Source: Nitrosomonas sp. Is35
GTDB taxonomy: Bacteria; Pseudomonadota; Gammaproteobacteria; Burkholderiales; Nitrosomonadaceae
Reading direction: 5' to 3'
Assembly: GCF_033063295.1 (NCBI RefSeq)
Contig: NZ_JAWJZH010000001.1
Coordinates: 124,001-188,000, forward strand
Length of the DNA stretch: 64,000 bases
The position numbers and the translations under genes are program-made. Under the pieces are notes generated by a model that had not been told where the DNA came from, ran no database searches, and was given only the letters and a program-made list of their open reading frames with translations. This document shows positions 26,701 through 35,417 of the stretch, piece by piece (positions within the stretch are counted from its first letter, which is position 1; each line of letters opens with the position of its first letter).

Positions 26701-27308
26701 TAGGCAATGCGGTGTTGTTCTCCATTGGCGCAGCGGCACGCGTAGCGGGATCGAAAGTGCTGTATTTCGCTGGCTACAAAAAGCTGGTCGATCGCTACAA
26801 AGTGGCGGAAATTGAAGCTGCGGCTGACATCGTGGTATGGTGCTGCGATGAAGCGCCGGGTTTTACGGCGACGCGTCCGCAAGATAAAAGCTATGTCGGG
26901 AATATCGTCCAGGCCATGGTGGCTTACGCCAGTGGTGAGCTGGGTGCGCAGCCGGTGGCCTTGTCCGATGCCGATCATATTATTGCGATCGGTTCGGATC
27001 GCATGATGGCGGCAGTCGGGGTTGCGCGTCATCATCAGTTGAAGCCTTACTTGAAAGCGGACCATTTTGCGATCGGTTCGATCAATTCGCCGATGCAGTG
27101 CATGATGAAGGAAATCTGCGCGCAGTGCCTGCAACCTCATGAAGATCCCGAGACCGGAAAAATTACCTATGTATTCTCCTGCTTTAATCAGGATCAACCT
27201 TTGGATCAGGTCGATTTCCCCGGACTAGCAACGCGCTTGCGGCAGAATACGGTACAAGAGAAACTGACCAGCCGCTGGATCGATCGTTGTTTAAAAACCG
27301 GAGTATGA
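23760..27308 (+). CDS. Large FAD/NAD(P) and Fe-S oxidoreductase (GltD-like plus FNR-like)
   Basis: The ATG at 23760 is preferred; the frame could begin at TTG 23748. The 1182-residue soluble protein has an N-terminal helical domain, then Cys clusters 'CIWCHEQGKDSC' (about 256) and 'CAGTGHRICNDCMKSC' (about 327). A GltD-like Rossmann pair follows, with 'VLVVGMGPAGYTLAHHL' (about 398) and 'VVIGGGLTAIDTATEAL' (about 578). The C-terminal third resembles ferredoxin-NADP reductase or dihydroorotate dehydrogenase electron-transfer subunits: 'GQFYRFQNF', 'VVLVGGGLGNAVLF' and terminal Cys 'CMMKEICAQCLQ'. It likely moves electrons between NAD(P)H and an Fe-S partner; the substrate is unknown. It overlaps the HPt gene by four bases. 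Confidence 0.75.
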   Translation: MTKMDATLHTQTGTIADTSNFSFGFTIADFYRRSGLVRLDQVFLDFLRTGDEALYKKLEIARAHPDDLLPKDESALLIEIAPWLEDFIARLFNIETEVQQLAVRHHELAPLYFCKRQFVQRRAKSKVSDEELAGIDGLALEKELAAEFGEAFSELIFATKVTQWMDAEAENEARLNKALQYAAWALRTPAGQQHTHQGILFKSPAKLDFQHLLSLQTDDSAGYTMHQLGHLRERNGFALTDNGTDLMGALDETNYCIWCHEQGKDSCSKGLIQKSKSSDEPPAFKRSELGALLAGCPLEERISEFHKLKSQGVAVGSLAMITLDNPMCAGTGHRICNDCMKSCIYQKQEPVDIPQAETRTLKDVLALPWGFEIYSLLTRWNPLNLHRPVPKPASGRKVLVVGMGPAGYTLAHHLMNEGHTVVGIDGLKIEPLPGDISGVNQKGERVPFQAIRLASTLEENLDQRMPGGFGGVAEYGITVRWNKNFLKLIRLLLERREEFALFGGVRFGGTLTTDDAFAMGFDHVALAAGAGRPTVLDLPNGLARGVRAASDFLMGLQLTGAAQSDSIANMQLRLPVVVIGGGLTAIDTATEALAYYPVQVEKFLQRYEILTAVQGEAAIRAVWDEEEQQIADEFLVHARAIRAERAVAEQEKRTPRIIPLLQSWGGATIAYRKRLIDSPSYTLNHEEVEKALEEGIWFAEGMTPTRVNIDAWGHTQSVQFAVQKRDETGQWQDAGKVELPARALLVAAGTQPNTVLAREDGEIYQLDGRYFNACDEDGHPIKPTYANPKPDYPSVLLSRYKDGQDGRFISFFGDLHPSYSGNVVKAMSSAKQGYPVVSRVLERIKPSLDQPAGQFFANLNNRLRAMVYKVERLAPNIIEVVVHAPMAAEHFQPGQFYRFQNFATLAAQAENTRLAMEGLALTGASVDIERGLVSLIVLEMGGSSDLCAMLKPGEPVVLMGPTGTPTEIPSNETVVLVGGGLGNAVLFSIGAAARVAGSKVLYFAGYKKLVDRYKVAEIEAAADIVVWCCDEAPGFTATRPQDKSYVGNIVQAMVAYASGELGAQPVALSDADHIIAIGSDRMMAAVGVARHHQLKPYLKADHFAIGSINSPMQCMMKEICAQCLQPHEDPETGKITYVFSCFNQDQPLDQVDFPGLATRLRQNTVQEKLTSRWIDRCLKTGV

Positions 27309-27700
27309 CGGAAGTGATAAAACAAGTCGAAGCAGGATCGGATCCGGAAGCGCCGTTACCGGTTGATATTTCAGTGATGAGTCAGATGTTTCATAATAAC
27401 TCAGCGCTGGTACGTAAATTCGGCCTCAAATTTATCGAAGTGGCCAATGATACGTTAGTGGAAATGAAAGCCGCGCAAGCTGAAAAAGATTTGCTTGCGC
27501 TTGGCCGCTTAGGACATAAATTGAAATCTTCGGCCAGAACAATCGGTGCTGCGGGTTTTGCCGATTTATGCGAAGCGCTTGAGACCGCGGGTGTCAATAA
27601 TAACTGGTCCGACGCGGAATCGTTGCTAACAAAGATTCCGCCCTTGCTGGAGCGGATTACACGACAATTGGAAAACGAATTCAGCAAAATGGATGAGTGA
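27305..27700 (+). CDS. HPt-domain phosphotransfer protein
   Basis: The ATG at 27305 overlaps the oxidoreductase stop (ATGA), giving 131 residues. The phospho-accepting His is H71 in 'LGRLGHKLKSSARTIGA', the classic HPt signature HxLKSSxxxxGA. The rest is a four-helix bundle with an acidic N-terminal extension. It would relay phosphate between a hybrid kinase elsewhere and the receivers encoded at 21.96 and 22.46 kb. Overlap with the oxidoreductase implies coordinated synthesis, though a mechanistic link is unproven. No kinase gene is adjacent. Confidence 0.88.
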   Translation: MTEVIKQVEAGSDPEAPLPVDISVMSQMFHNNSALVRKFGLKFIEVANDTLVEMKAAQAEKDLLALGRLGHKLKSSARTIGAAGFADLCEALETAGVNNNWSDAESLLTKIPPLLERITRQLENEFSKMDE

Positions 27701-27983
27701 ACTTCGTGGCAAAAACCGCAGTTTTCCAGGCAGCTTAAGAAAAATGCATTGAGATGAGTGGCGGAGCAGCCGGTTTCATCCGCTGCTCTGTACGCTTCAT
27801 GTGTTGTCATTATCACTACAATAAACTGGGTCAGTTATCAAAGAATCCAGTCATATCAAGTTTTTCCTGATCCAATTAATGGCATTGCGCGCAAATTGAT
27901 TTATAATCCGCAATTCATTAAAAAATTAAGCACAATTTTAGTTTTTATTTGCAAGCAGGTTGGCAAGAAAAGGGAGATTATCA

Positions 27984-29111
27984 ATGCATATAGGCATACC
28001 AGCAGAGATTCGCGGCGGAGAAACGCGTGTAGCAGCTACACCGGAGACCGTGAAAAAATATACTGCCAAGGGTGTTCATAAGGTTTCAGTGCAATCAGGC
28101 GCTGGAGCGGGAGCGAGTATACCGGATTCGGCCTATCAGGAGGCTGGTGCGACGATTGTCACTGACGTGGCTGAGTTGTATGCGCAAGCGCAAATTGTAC
28201 TCAAAGTGCGTGGCCCGGAATCCGCCGAGCTGGCCATGATGCGCAAAGATTCGGTATTGCTGGGATTATTGTCGCCGCATCATAAGGAAGGTGTCGATGC
28301 GCTGACGCAGCACGGGTTGACCGCCTTTGCGATGGAAAAATTGCCGCGCATTTCGCGCGCGCAGAATATGGATGTTTTGTCATCGCAAGCAAACATCGCA
28401 GGCTATAAAGCGGTGATCATGGCGGCCAATGTGTATCAAAAATTCTTTCCCATGTTGATGACCGCGGCGGGTACTGTCAAAGCAGCGCGGGTATTAATTC
28501 TGGGTGCGGGTGTTGCTGGTTTGCAAGCGATTGCAACGGCGAAAAGACTGGGAGCCGTGGTTGAAGCTTTTGATGTGCGTCCGGCGGTGAAAGAACAAGT
28601 GGAAAGTTTAGGCGCCAAGTTTGTGGAAGTGCCGCTCAGCGATGAAGAAAAAGCCAAGGCTGAAACAGCAGGCGGTTATGCGACTGAGATGTCGGATGAT
28701 TACAAGCGGCGCCAGGGTGAATTAGTGCATGAACGTGCGATCGCGGCAGATATCATTATCACCACCGCGCTCATTCCAGGACGACCAGCGCCTGTTCTGA
28801 TCAAGGAAGAAACTGTTCGGGCGATGAAGCCGGGTTCGGTGATTGTCGATATGGCGGTGGAAGCTGGCGGTAACTGTCCGCTATCGGAATTAAATCAAAC
28901 TGTAGTTAAACATGGCGTGCATCTGATTGGTGTTGCGAATCTGCCCGGTTTGGTGGCAGCGGATGCCAGCACTCTGTATGCGCGCAACCTGATGAATTTT
29001 CTGAATCTGATGCTTGATCCGGCAAGCGGTGAATTAAAAATAGATCGTACGGATGAGATCATTGCGGGAACATTACTGTGCGGCGGTGGAGAGATCGCCG
29101 CTACATCATAA
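27984..29111 (+). CDS. pntAA: NAD(P) transhydrogenase alpha subunit, part 1
   Basis: The ATG at 27984 follows GGGAG. The 375-residue NAD(H)-binding dI domain shows the alanine-dehydrogenase/PNT fold: N-terminal 'MHIGIPAEIRGGETRVAATP', 'SSQANIAGYKAV' and Rossmann loop 'LGAGVAGLQAIATAKRLGA'. It belongs to the proton-translocating transhydrogenase that makes NADPH from NADH at the inner membrane. The alpha subunit is split here into two genes, as in Rhodospirillum and many proteobacteria, with pntAB 15 bp downstream. A 283-bp region upstream presumably holds the promoter, but no clear hexamers were fixed. Confidence 0.93.
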   Translation: MHIGIPAEIRGGETRVAATPETVKKYTAKGVHKVSVQSGAGAGASIPDSAYQEAGATIVTDVAELYAQAQIVLKVRGPESAELAMMRKDSVLLGLLSPHHKEGVDALTQHGLTAFAMEKLPRISRAQNMDVLSSQANIAGYKAVIMAANVYQKFFPMLMTAAGTVKAARVLILGAGVAGLQAIATAKRLGAVVEAFDVRPAVKEQVESLGAKFVEVPLSDEEKAKAETAGGYATEMSDDYKRRQGELVHERAIAADIIITTALIPGRPAPVLIKEETVRAMKPGSVIVDMAVEAGGNCPLSELNQTVVKHGVHLIGVANLPGLVAADASTLYARNLMNFLNLMLDPASGELKIDRTDEIIAGTLLCGGGEIAATS

Positions 29112-29126
29112 TTTAAAGGAGTAATC

Positions 29127-29435
29127 ATGATTGGTGAAGTCGATCCGGTGATTGTTAATTTAACGGTCTTTGTGCTGGCCATTTTTGTCGGCTACCATGT
29201 GGTGTGGAACGTCACACCCGCACTGCATACCCCGCTCATGTCGGTAACCAACGCCGTTTCCGGTATCATCTTGGTTGGTGCCATGCTGGCGGCCGGTCCT
29301 GCGGAAACCGACTGGGGTGTCTGGCTGGGTGCCGCAGCGGTTACGTTGGCTGCGATTAATGTATTTGGCGGGTTTCTGGTAAGTCAGCGCATGTTGGAAA
29401 TGTTCAAGAAAAAAGATAAAAAAGGAAACGCCTAA
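29127..29435 (+). CDS. pntAB: NAD(P) transhydrogenase alpha subunit, part 2
   Basis: The 102-residue protein has three to four membrane segments ('[19 protein letters not shown]', '[18 protein letters not shown]', '[21 protein letters not shown]') and a charged tail 'KKKDKKGNA'. It forms the alpha-side part of the proton channel (dII). '[17 protein letters not shown]' is the typical PntAB signature. Its stop abuts the pntB start with no gap (29435/29436), so the genes are cotranslated. Length is as expected for the split form. Confidence 0.92.
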   Translation: MIGEVDPVIVNLTVFVLAIFVGYHVVWNVTPALHTPLMSVTNAVSGIILVGAMLAAGPAETDWGVWLGAAAVTLAAINVFGGFLVSQRMLEMFKKKDKKGNA

Positions 29436-30815
29436 ATGTCAGCAAATCTAGTTGCACTTGCATATTTAGTAGCTTCGGTATTCTTCATACTGGCGTTAAA
29501 GGGGCTGAGTTCGCCCGAGTCTGCGCGCCGCGGCAATCTTTTTGGCATGATTGGCATGGCCATTGCTGTTGCCACAACACTGACGTTGACGCAAAACTGG
29601 ATTTTGATTTTGGGTTGTATTGCCGTGGGCGGTCTGATCGGTGCAATCGTGGCGCAACGCGTGCAAATGACCGCAATGCCCGAGCTGGTTGCATTCATGC
29701 ATTCACTGGTTGGTTTGGCGGCAGTTTTTATCGCGATTGCAGCAGTCAATAATCCGGTTTCGTTCGGATTACCCGCGGTATTGCCTGCGGGTAGTAAGCT
29801 GGAACTGTTTTTGGGCACGTTTATCGGCGCCATGACATGGTCGGGCTCCGTCATTGCATTCTTAAAACTGTCAGGGCGCATGAGCGGCACGCCGATCGTA
29901 TTTAGCGGTCAGCATGCGGTTAATTTGCTGTTGGCACTCGCGATGGTTGGCTGCGGTTTATGGTTCTTCTTCAGTGAAACGACCAATTGGACCGCATTTA
30001 TTGCCATGACTGCAATTGCATTTGTATTAGGATTCCTGATTATCATTCCAATCGGTGGCGCGGATATGCCGGTGGTGATTTCCATGTTGAACTCCTACTC
30101 AGGCTGGGCTGCGGCAGGTATCGGCTTCTCGTTGGGTAATCCAATGCTGATCATTGCCGGATCGTTAGTGGGCAGCTCGGGTGCGATTCTCTCGTACATC
30201 ATGTGTAAAGCGATGAATCGTCCATTCTTGTCCGTTATTCTGGGCGGGTTTGGCAGCGATGGCGGTACTGCAGCAGCGGATAGCGGTGAGCAAAAAACCC
30301 ACCGTAGCGGTAGTGCCGACGACGCAGCTTTCCTGATGGGGAATGCCGATAGCGTGATTATCGTGCCGGGTTACGGTTTGGCCGTTGCCAGAGCGCAGCA
30401 TGCGGTGAAAGAACTGGCTGAAAAATTACATGAAAAAGGCGTCAATGTGCGCTTTGCCATACATCCGGTAGCCGGACGTATGCCAGGTCATATGAACGTG
30501 TTGCTGGCGGAAGCTGAGATTCCTTACGAACAAGTACAGGAAATGGAAGAAATCAACAGTGATTTCTCGAATACCGATGTGGTTTTGGTATTGGGCGCGA
30601 ATGACGTGGTGAATCCTGCGGCTTATGTTGCTGGTAGCCCGATTTATGGCATGCCGATATTGGATGTGCATAAAGCACGCACCGTTATGGTGGTTAAGCG
30701 CAGTATGGCCGTCGGTTATGCTGGGCTAGATAATGATCTGTTCTACATGGATAAGACCATGATGATTTTTGGCGATGCCAAGAAAGTTGTGGAGAGCATG
30801 GTCAAAGCTCTATGA
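29436..30815 (+). CDS. pntB: NAD(P) transhydrogenase beta subunit
   Basis: The 459-residue subunit has an N-terminal membrane domain of about eight or nine helices (residues 1-260) and a C-terminal NADP(H)-binding dIII domain. 'VIIVPGYGLAVARAQHAVKEL' is the NADP-binding loop, and 'HPVAGRMPGHMNVLLAEAEIPYE' and 'VLGANDVVNPAA' are conserved dIII segments. Channel residues are suggested by 'FMHSLVGLAAVF', which contains the conserved His. It completes the three-gene pnt operon, which ends at a strong terminator 23 bp after its stop. NADPH supply for biosynthesis is the likely role. Confidence 0.94.
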   Translation: MSANLVALAYLVASVFFILALKGLSSPESARRGNLFGMIGMAIAVATTLTLTQNWILILGCIAVGGLIGAIVAQRVQMTAMPELVAFMHSLVGLAAVFIAIAAVNNPVSFGLPAVLPAGSKLELFLGTFIGAMTWSGSVIAFLKLSGRMSGTPIVFSGQHAVNLLLALAMVGCGLWFFFSETTNWTAFIAMTAIAFVLGFLIIIPIGGADMPVVISMLNSYSGWAAAGIGFSLGNPMLIIAGSLVGSSGAILSYIMCKAMNRPFLSVILGGFGSDGGTAAADSGEQKTHRSGSADDAAFLMGNADSVIIVPGYGLAVARAQHAVKELAEKLHEKGVNVRFAIHPVAGRMPGHMNVLLAEAEIPYEQVQEMEEINSDFSNTDVVLVLGANDVVNPAAYVAGSPIYGMPILDVHKARTVMVVKRSMAVGYAGLDNDLFYMDKTMMIFGDAKKVVESMVKAL

Positions 30816-30838
30816 TGTAATGGATTTTAAAGTCTAAA

Positions 30839-30878
30839 ACAAAAGGCGCAATTATAGTTAATTGCGCCTTTTGTTTTT
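30839..30878. terminator. Intrinsic terminator after pntB
   Basis: A 16-bp perfect stem (30839-30854 with 30859-30874) closes on a TAGT loop and is followed by TTTT. Upstream As opposite the T-tract could also let it serve the converging EAL gene, so it is likely bidirectional. Confidence 0.92.
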
Positions 30879-30907
30879 ATCGATACATTTTTTCAATACT
30901 TATGGCG

Positions 30908-32422
30908 CTAAGCAACCGATTCAAGATCATTGAATGGATGGGGCTTAGCAATACCAAATCCTTGCGCATAGTCCACACCAATTTCCCGCAGCTTTGCCGT
31001 GATGTCATCGGTTTCAACGAGCTCAGCGATGGTTTGAGTACCAGCTTTAGTGGCAAATTCGTTAATGCTGATTATTCTGGCTAAGTCTTCCTCATCGCGC
31101 AGTATGTTGCAAACAATGCTTCCATCAATTTTCAGATAATCGACTTTGATCTTATCGAGCAGACTGAATGATTCTGGAGTTTCATTGAAGCTGCATAATG
31201 ACACCAGGCACCCTAATTCACGAATTTTATTGGTAAACGTGCGCGTGTCATTGGTAAGGATTTCCGCATCGGAAATTTCAACTTCAAAACAAAGGCTGGA
31301 AGCAGGAACGCCTGTTCTCTTTAATAAATCTTGAATGAAACCGGGGAAGGCCTGGTCATTCAGAGAGTCTTTGGCGACATTCAAATAAAATACTGAATTG
31401 GCATTAGGGTGATCCGACAGCCAATGGATAATGTGATTAATGATCCACCGATCCAGCTTGGGCATCATCTTGAATTGATCGACAAGCGGTAGGAACGAGC
31501 CCGGGGGCATAAGATTATTTTCTTCCTCGTGCATACGGATCAGAATTTCGTAATGGGAGGACGAAGAAACTGAGGGTTTGATGGGAATTATTTTTTGGCA
31601 ATATAAATTAAATTCGCCGCCTTCAATGGCTTGAGCGATGCGCGCTGCAGTTACACCCTGTTGTTTAGAAGTCTGTGTGTTTGGCTGAAGGCTTGCTTCG
31701 ATCTTAATAGGTGCTGGATCGGGTTTCTTCGGTTCTGCTTTTGCTGTGTTTTCTTCTTTGATATTTTTTGGTGAAACACGGGTTTTTTCTTGCGCCCGAG
31801 GTGTGTGCAATGTATAGAAGCCGATTGTTTTGCCTTTATTGTCAAGATGCGGAAGGTACTGTTCGGTGAAAATATAAGGAAAACCTTTGGTGGATTTGAG
31901 AACGCGTTCGTTATGTATGGTTTTCCCGGCTAAGATTTCTTCAATACGATTTTGAATATCGGAGAAGAATTCTTCATTCGAAAATTCCTTTAAATGCCGG
32001 CCATCAATCTGATCCGGTTTTAGTCCGAACCAGCGGCGGAAAATCCGGTTATGGTAGCGGCAGCGCAGATCGTTATTAAAATAAGCCAGCATGACTGGAA
32101 TGTTTTCATCGATAAATTGCGATTTTACTTTATTCTCGGAAGCGGTTTTTTCTGCCCATAACCGGTGCTTGATCTCATTACCTAATCTTTCCTTGCTTAC
32201 AATAAGTTGATCGGAAAGATTCCGGGTATTTTTCTCTGCGCGTGCTATCTGAATGATTGTAATCAAGATCATGAAGATTAATGAAAACCATAATGCAGTT
32301 TGCCAGTGCGGTGCAATTTCGGCGACCAAGTATGGGCCAGCTGCTAGCGTAACTGCCAGCGTGAACGTAATGCTGGTGGCCAAATAAGGCTTAACAATAT
32401 TAAATAAAGAAGTTTTTTGCAC
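30908..32422 (-). CDS. PAS-EAL membrane protein with degenerate EAL site
   Basis: The 504-residue protein has two N-terminal membrane helices (about 10-60), a PAS domain (about 105-220, 'ENIPVMLAYFNNDLRCRYHNRIFRRWFG'), a Pro/Lys-rich linker (about 220-260) and a C-terminal EAL domain. The active-site pattern is altered: 'YEILIRM' replaces EALxR. The usual DDFGTG loop is 'LCSFNETPESFS', lacking both aspartates, while 'LKIDGS' and 'ELVETDD' remain. It therefore probably does not hydrolyse c-di-GMP and may act as a c-di-GMP or partner-binding sensor. Convergent with pntB. Confidence 0.82.
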   Translation of the reverse strand: MQKTSLFNIVKPYLATSITFTLAVTLAAGPYLVAEIAPHWQTALWFSLIFMILITIIQIARAEKNTRNLSDQLIVSKERLGNEIKHRLWAEKTASENKVKSQFIDENIPVMLAYFNNDLRCRYHNRIFRRWFGLKPDQIDGRHLKEFSNEEFFSDIQNRIEEILAGKTIHNERVLKSTKGFPYIFTEQYLPHLDNKGKTIGFYTLHTPRAQEKTRVSPKNIKEENTAKAEPKKPDPAPIKIEASLQPNTQTSKQQGVTAARIAQAIEGGEFNLYCQKIIPIKPSVSSSSHYEILIRMHEEENNLMPPGSFLPLVDQFKMMPKLDRWIINHIIHWLSDHPNANSVFYLNVAKDSLNDQAFPGFIQDLLKRTGVPASSLCFEVEISDAEILTNDTRTFTNKIRELGCLVSLCSFNETPESFSLLDKIKVDYLKIDGSIVCNILRDEEDLARIISINEFATKAGTQTIAELVETDDITAKLREIGVDYAQGFGIAKPHPFNDLESVA

Positions 32423-32507
32423 GGTAATTCCTTATTCCTGTTAGCTGAAATTCTTGATAAAGGGATTAGCTGTATAGATATCGCAAGAATGCTTGTTCAT
32501 AATCCGG

Positions 32508-33551
32508 CTAGTGTATTTTACTGTGGATGGAGAGTGGTTTGGTTATGCGCCAAAATTTCCATAAGTCGGAACTTGTCAACGAAAAGTCTCGCGATGAAGT
32601 CTCATTTAACGCCGTAATGGTCAATTGATTGATTTTTCCTTCCTTGAGCGCTGTATGTAAAGGAGAGAACCAGTTGTGCTCCATATCTTTAAGTGTCTCA
32701 CGCCAGCCATAAGCATTTCTGTATTGAGCTTTCTCTCGCAATGAATCCAATACTATAAGATGATCCCCGTTTGGTTGCGTCATGAGCCATTCGTTTGCAT
32801 CGGCCGGTAGCCTTGAATGGCTTGTACCATTGGCGAGTGCTAATGCGCGAGGTAAATCATCGTTACTCCACACATGCGTATAAGGCGACCGGACAAATTG
32901 CGGCATGCTTCCGCCACCCCATAACCAGATGCTATTAATGGTGAGCTCACCACGCGATTCACGTGCTTGATTAACCGGATGTTCATGCAATAACATTTGA
33001 ATTTCATTGAAAACTTTATGCCATAGCACGCTGTCAGTACCGGATGGCAAGAAATTATTGATGTTTTTACAAGTGACCTGACTAAGCATGTGCGTTTGCA
33101 TGTCTGCTATCGCAGGTAAGCGGATGTACCACCGGTCCGGTCGTAATGACAACAAAGTGAAACCATCATGACTGAAATTATGATTGATATCCTGTATCAA
33201 TTCATTGGCTTCTTCTTCGGTGATCCGGAAAGCTTGACTATCAGCGAGCATGATATGATTTTGTTCAATGCGAAGGTGAACAGGATCGGCACGCATCCAA
33301 AAATCTTTACTGGCTTTTGCCAGGTCAGGCGCATCGGTGTGCAACATGATCGGTGCAATAGGCCAGTTATTTTGTTGTCGTGCGATATTAAACTGTTGGC
33401 ACAGCCAAGCTTCCGTTGCATGGATTGGATTTATCGAGGAGATGCTTTTTGATAACAGTGTTACCAAGTGACGCATCGGTAATTCATCATAAATGTTTTG
33501 CTGCAATGCATCGGACCAAAATAGATCAGGTATGAGAAGATTTAAATTCAT
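32508..33551 (-). CDS. RpfE-like / phosphoglycerate-mutase-like protein (COG4255 type)
   Basis: The 347-residue soluble protein begins 'MNLNLLIPDLFWSD' and contains 'SIWLWGGGSMPQFVRSPY' and 'WSNDDLPRALALANG', a pattern I associate with the 'regulatory protein RpfE type' family of beta- and gammaproteobacteria. These are sometimes annotated as cofactor-independent phosphoglycerate mutase, but no metal-binding alkaline-phosphatase-type motif is visible, so enzyme activity is doubtful. It lies 85 bp upstream of the EAL gene on the same strand. Function is unknown, and the family assignment is by memory of the pattern. Confidence 0.65.
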   Translation of the reverse strand: MNLNLLIPDLFWSDALQQNIYDELPMRHLVTLLSKSISSINPIHATEAWLCQQFNIARQQNNWPIAPIMLHTDAPDLAKASKDFWMRADPVHLRIEQNHIMLADSQAFRITEEEANELIQDINHNFSHDGFTLLSLRPDRWYIRLPAIADMQTHMLSQVTCKNINNFLPSGTDSVLWHKVFNEIQMLLHEHPVNQARESRGELTINSIWLWGGGSMPQFVRSPYTHVWSNDDLPRALALANGTSHSRLPADANEWLMTQPNGDHLIVLDSLREKAQYRNAYGWRETLKDMEHNWFSPLHTALKEGKINQLTITALNETSSRDFSLTSSDLWKFWRITKPLSIHSKIH

Positions 33552-33840
33552 TATAGAGAATAAATCACATGAGGTGATTTTGATAATTTATTGATTTTGC
33601 TGAATTGAGCTTGAAAACTGATTCGAATGATCAGCATTAATAATGGCCATTGCTGATGTTGTCTGTCATGGAAAGGCATCCTGTTTATAACGTATAATGC
33701 TCATCGAGTTTAAGTCCATTCCAGTGCGAGATTGAGAATTTTTCTTGCGATGCGGTCGGGATAGGACGGCCATATAGTTTTGCATAAAAATCCCTGATAA
33801 TTGGCTCATTATAAATTGTATTTGAATACTTGGAGATACT

Positions 33841-35091
33841 ATGTATCAGCATGTAAAGATACCCAGTGATGGAGAAAAAATTCGGATCAGTACCGATGGT
33901 TTTTTGACAGTACCTGATAATCCAATCATTCCTTTTATTGAAGGTGATGGGATTGGTATTGATATTACTCCAGTAATGAAAAAGGTTGTTGATTCGGCAG
34001 TTGAAAAGGCCTACGGCGGGAAGCGCAAGATTTCATGGATGGAAATCTATGCAGGTGAGAAAGCAACGAAAGTGTATGGATCGAATGTGTGGTTACCGGA
34101 TGAAACCTTACAGGCCGCAAAAGAGTTTGTGGTTTCCATCAAAGGTCCGCTTACAACTCCGGTAGGCGGGGGTATTCGTTCGATTAATGTCGCGTTGCGT
34201 CAGCAGCTCGATTTATATATTTGTTTGCGGCCTGTGCGCTATTTTAGCGGCGTACCCAGTCCTGTGAAAAGTCCGGAAAAAACGGATATGGTCATTTTCC
34301 GGGAAAATTCCGAGGATATTTATGCCGGCATTGAATGGGAGGCGGAATCTGAGTCTGCTAAGAAAGTAATTGATTTCTTGGTTAAAGATATGGGGGTAAC
34401 GAGTATACGTTTTCCTCAAACCTCCGGTATCGGTATTAAGCCTGTTTCAAGAGAAGGTACTGAGCGTTTTGTACGCAAAGCCATTCAGTATGCCATAGAC
34501 AATCAGCGTAAATCGTTAACGCTGGTGCATAAAGGCAATATCATGAAGTTTACTGAAGGCGCATTTAAGAAATGGAGTTATGCAGTGGCAGCCAATGAAT
34601 TCGGTGCAGAGTTGCTGGATGGCGGTCCATGGATGAAATTGCCGCCGGAAAAGGGTGGAATTATCGTTAAAGATGTGATCGCGGATGCTTTTTTGCAGCA
34701 AATCTTATTACGCCCGGAAGAATATGATGTGGTAGCTACTTTAAATCTGAACGGTGATTATATTTCTGACGCATTGGCTGCGCAGGTTGGGGGGATTGGC
34801 ATCGCACCGGGAGCTAATTTGAGTGATTCCGTTGCGATCTTTGAGGCGACGCATGGCACTGCGCCTAAATATGCTGGGAAAGATCAGGTAAATCCCGGTT
34901 CGATCATATTATCTGCGGAGATGATGCTGCGTCATATGGGTTGGATGGAAGCGGCCGATATGATTATCAAAGCGATGGAAGCAACTATTCAGCATAAGAT
35001 TGTTACTTATGATTTTGCGCGATTAATGCCGGGCGCTCAGCAGGTTTCGTGCTCGGCTTTTGGAAATGCGATGATTAAATATCTGGCTTAA
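33841..35091 (+). CDS. icd: Isocitrate dehydrogenase, NADP-dependent
   Basis: The enzyme oxidises isocitrate to 2-oxoglutarate in the TCA cycle. The 416-residue length, '[15 protein letters not shown]', substrate loop '[18 protein letters not shown]', catalytic region '[13 protein letters not shown]' and NADP-specific segment '[18 protein letters not shown]' (Lys-Tyr as in E. coli Icd) support NADP use. The phosphorylatable Ser lies in 'RSINV'. Start at 33841 follows GGAGATACT. It is transcribed alone and ends at a strong terminator. A 289-bp upstream gap holds no recognisable gene. Confidence 0.95.
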   Translation: MYQHVKIPSDGEKIRISTDGFLTVPDNPIIPFIEGDGIGIDITPVMKKVVDSAVEKAYGGKRKISWMEIYAGEKATKVYGSNVWLPDETLQAAKEFVVSIKGPLTTPVGGGIRSINVALRQQLDLYICLRPVRYFSGVPSPVKSPEKTDMVIFRENSEDIYAGIEWEAESESAKKVIDFLVKDMGVTSIRFPQTSGIGIKPVSREGTERFVRKAIQYAIDNQRKSLTLVHKGNIMKFTEGAFKKWSYAVAANEFGAELLDGGPWMKLPPEKGGIIVKDVIADAFLQQILLRPEEYDVVATLNLNGDYISDALAAQVGGIGIAPGANLSDSVAIFEATHGTAPKYAGKDQVNPGSIILSAEMMLRHMGWMEAADMIIKAMEATIQHKIVTYDFARLMPGAQQVSCSAFGNAMIKYLA

Positions 35092-35120
35092 TAAAGTTAA
35101 GGTTTAAAAAAGAAGGTAAA

Positions 35121-35155
35121 AAAATGCCTCTTCCTGTTACAGGAAGAGGCATTTT
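35121..35155. terminator. Bidirectional terminator between icd and the cold-shock gene
   Basis: AAAATGCCTCTTCCTG (35121-35136) pairs with CAGGAAGAGGCATTTT (35140-35155) around a TTA loop. The A-run and T-run on either side make it work for both converging genes. Confidence 0.9.
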
Positions 35156-35213
35156 ACTATCAGGCTAAAACCTTATTATTGTCAATAAGTACTAAACCAG
35201 TATTTTATAAAAG

Positions 35214-35417
35214 TTAAGCGGATTGGATATTAGAGGCTTGTTTTCCTTTAGGTCCTTGAGTGACATCAAAACTCACTTTTTGACCTTCTTTAAGGGTTTT
35301 AAATCCGGACATGTTGATTGCTGAGAAGTGCGCGAATAAATCTTCACTGCCATCATCTGGAGTAATAAAACCAAAACCTTTGGAATCGTTGAACCATTTT
35401 ACTGTACCTGTTGCCAT
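35214..35417 (-). CDS. Cold-shock domain protein (CspA family)
   Basis: The 67-residue nucleic-acid chaperone has both RNA-binding motifs, 'KGFGFI' (RNP1) and 'DLFAHF' (RNP2), and the standard length. Start '[11 protein letters not shown]' follows GGAAGTAG (complement). An upstream AT-rich region of nearly 290 bp to the divergent clpS probably contains its promoter and a long 5' untranslated leader, common in cold-shock genes; I could not fix the promoter. It shares the terminator with icd. Which paralogue it is cannot be told from sequence. Confidence 0.94.
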   Translation of the reverse strand: MATGTVKWFNDSKGFGFITPDDGSEDLFAHFSAINMSGFKTLKEGQKVSFDVTQGPKGKQASNIQSA

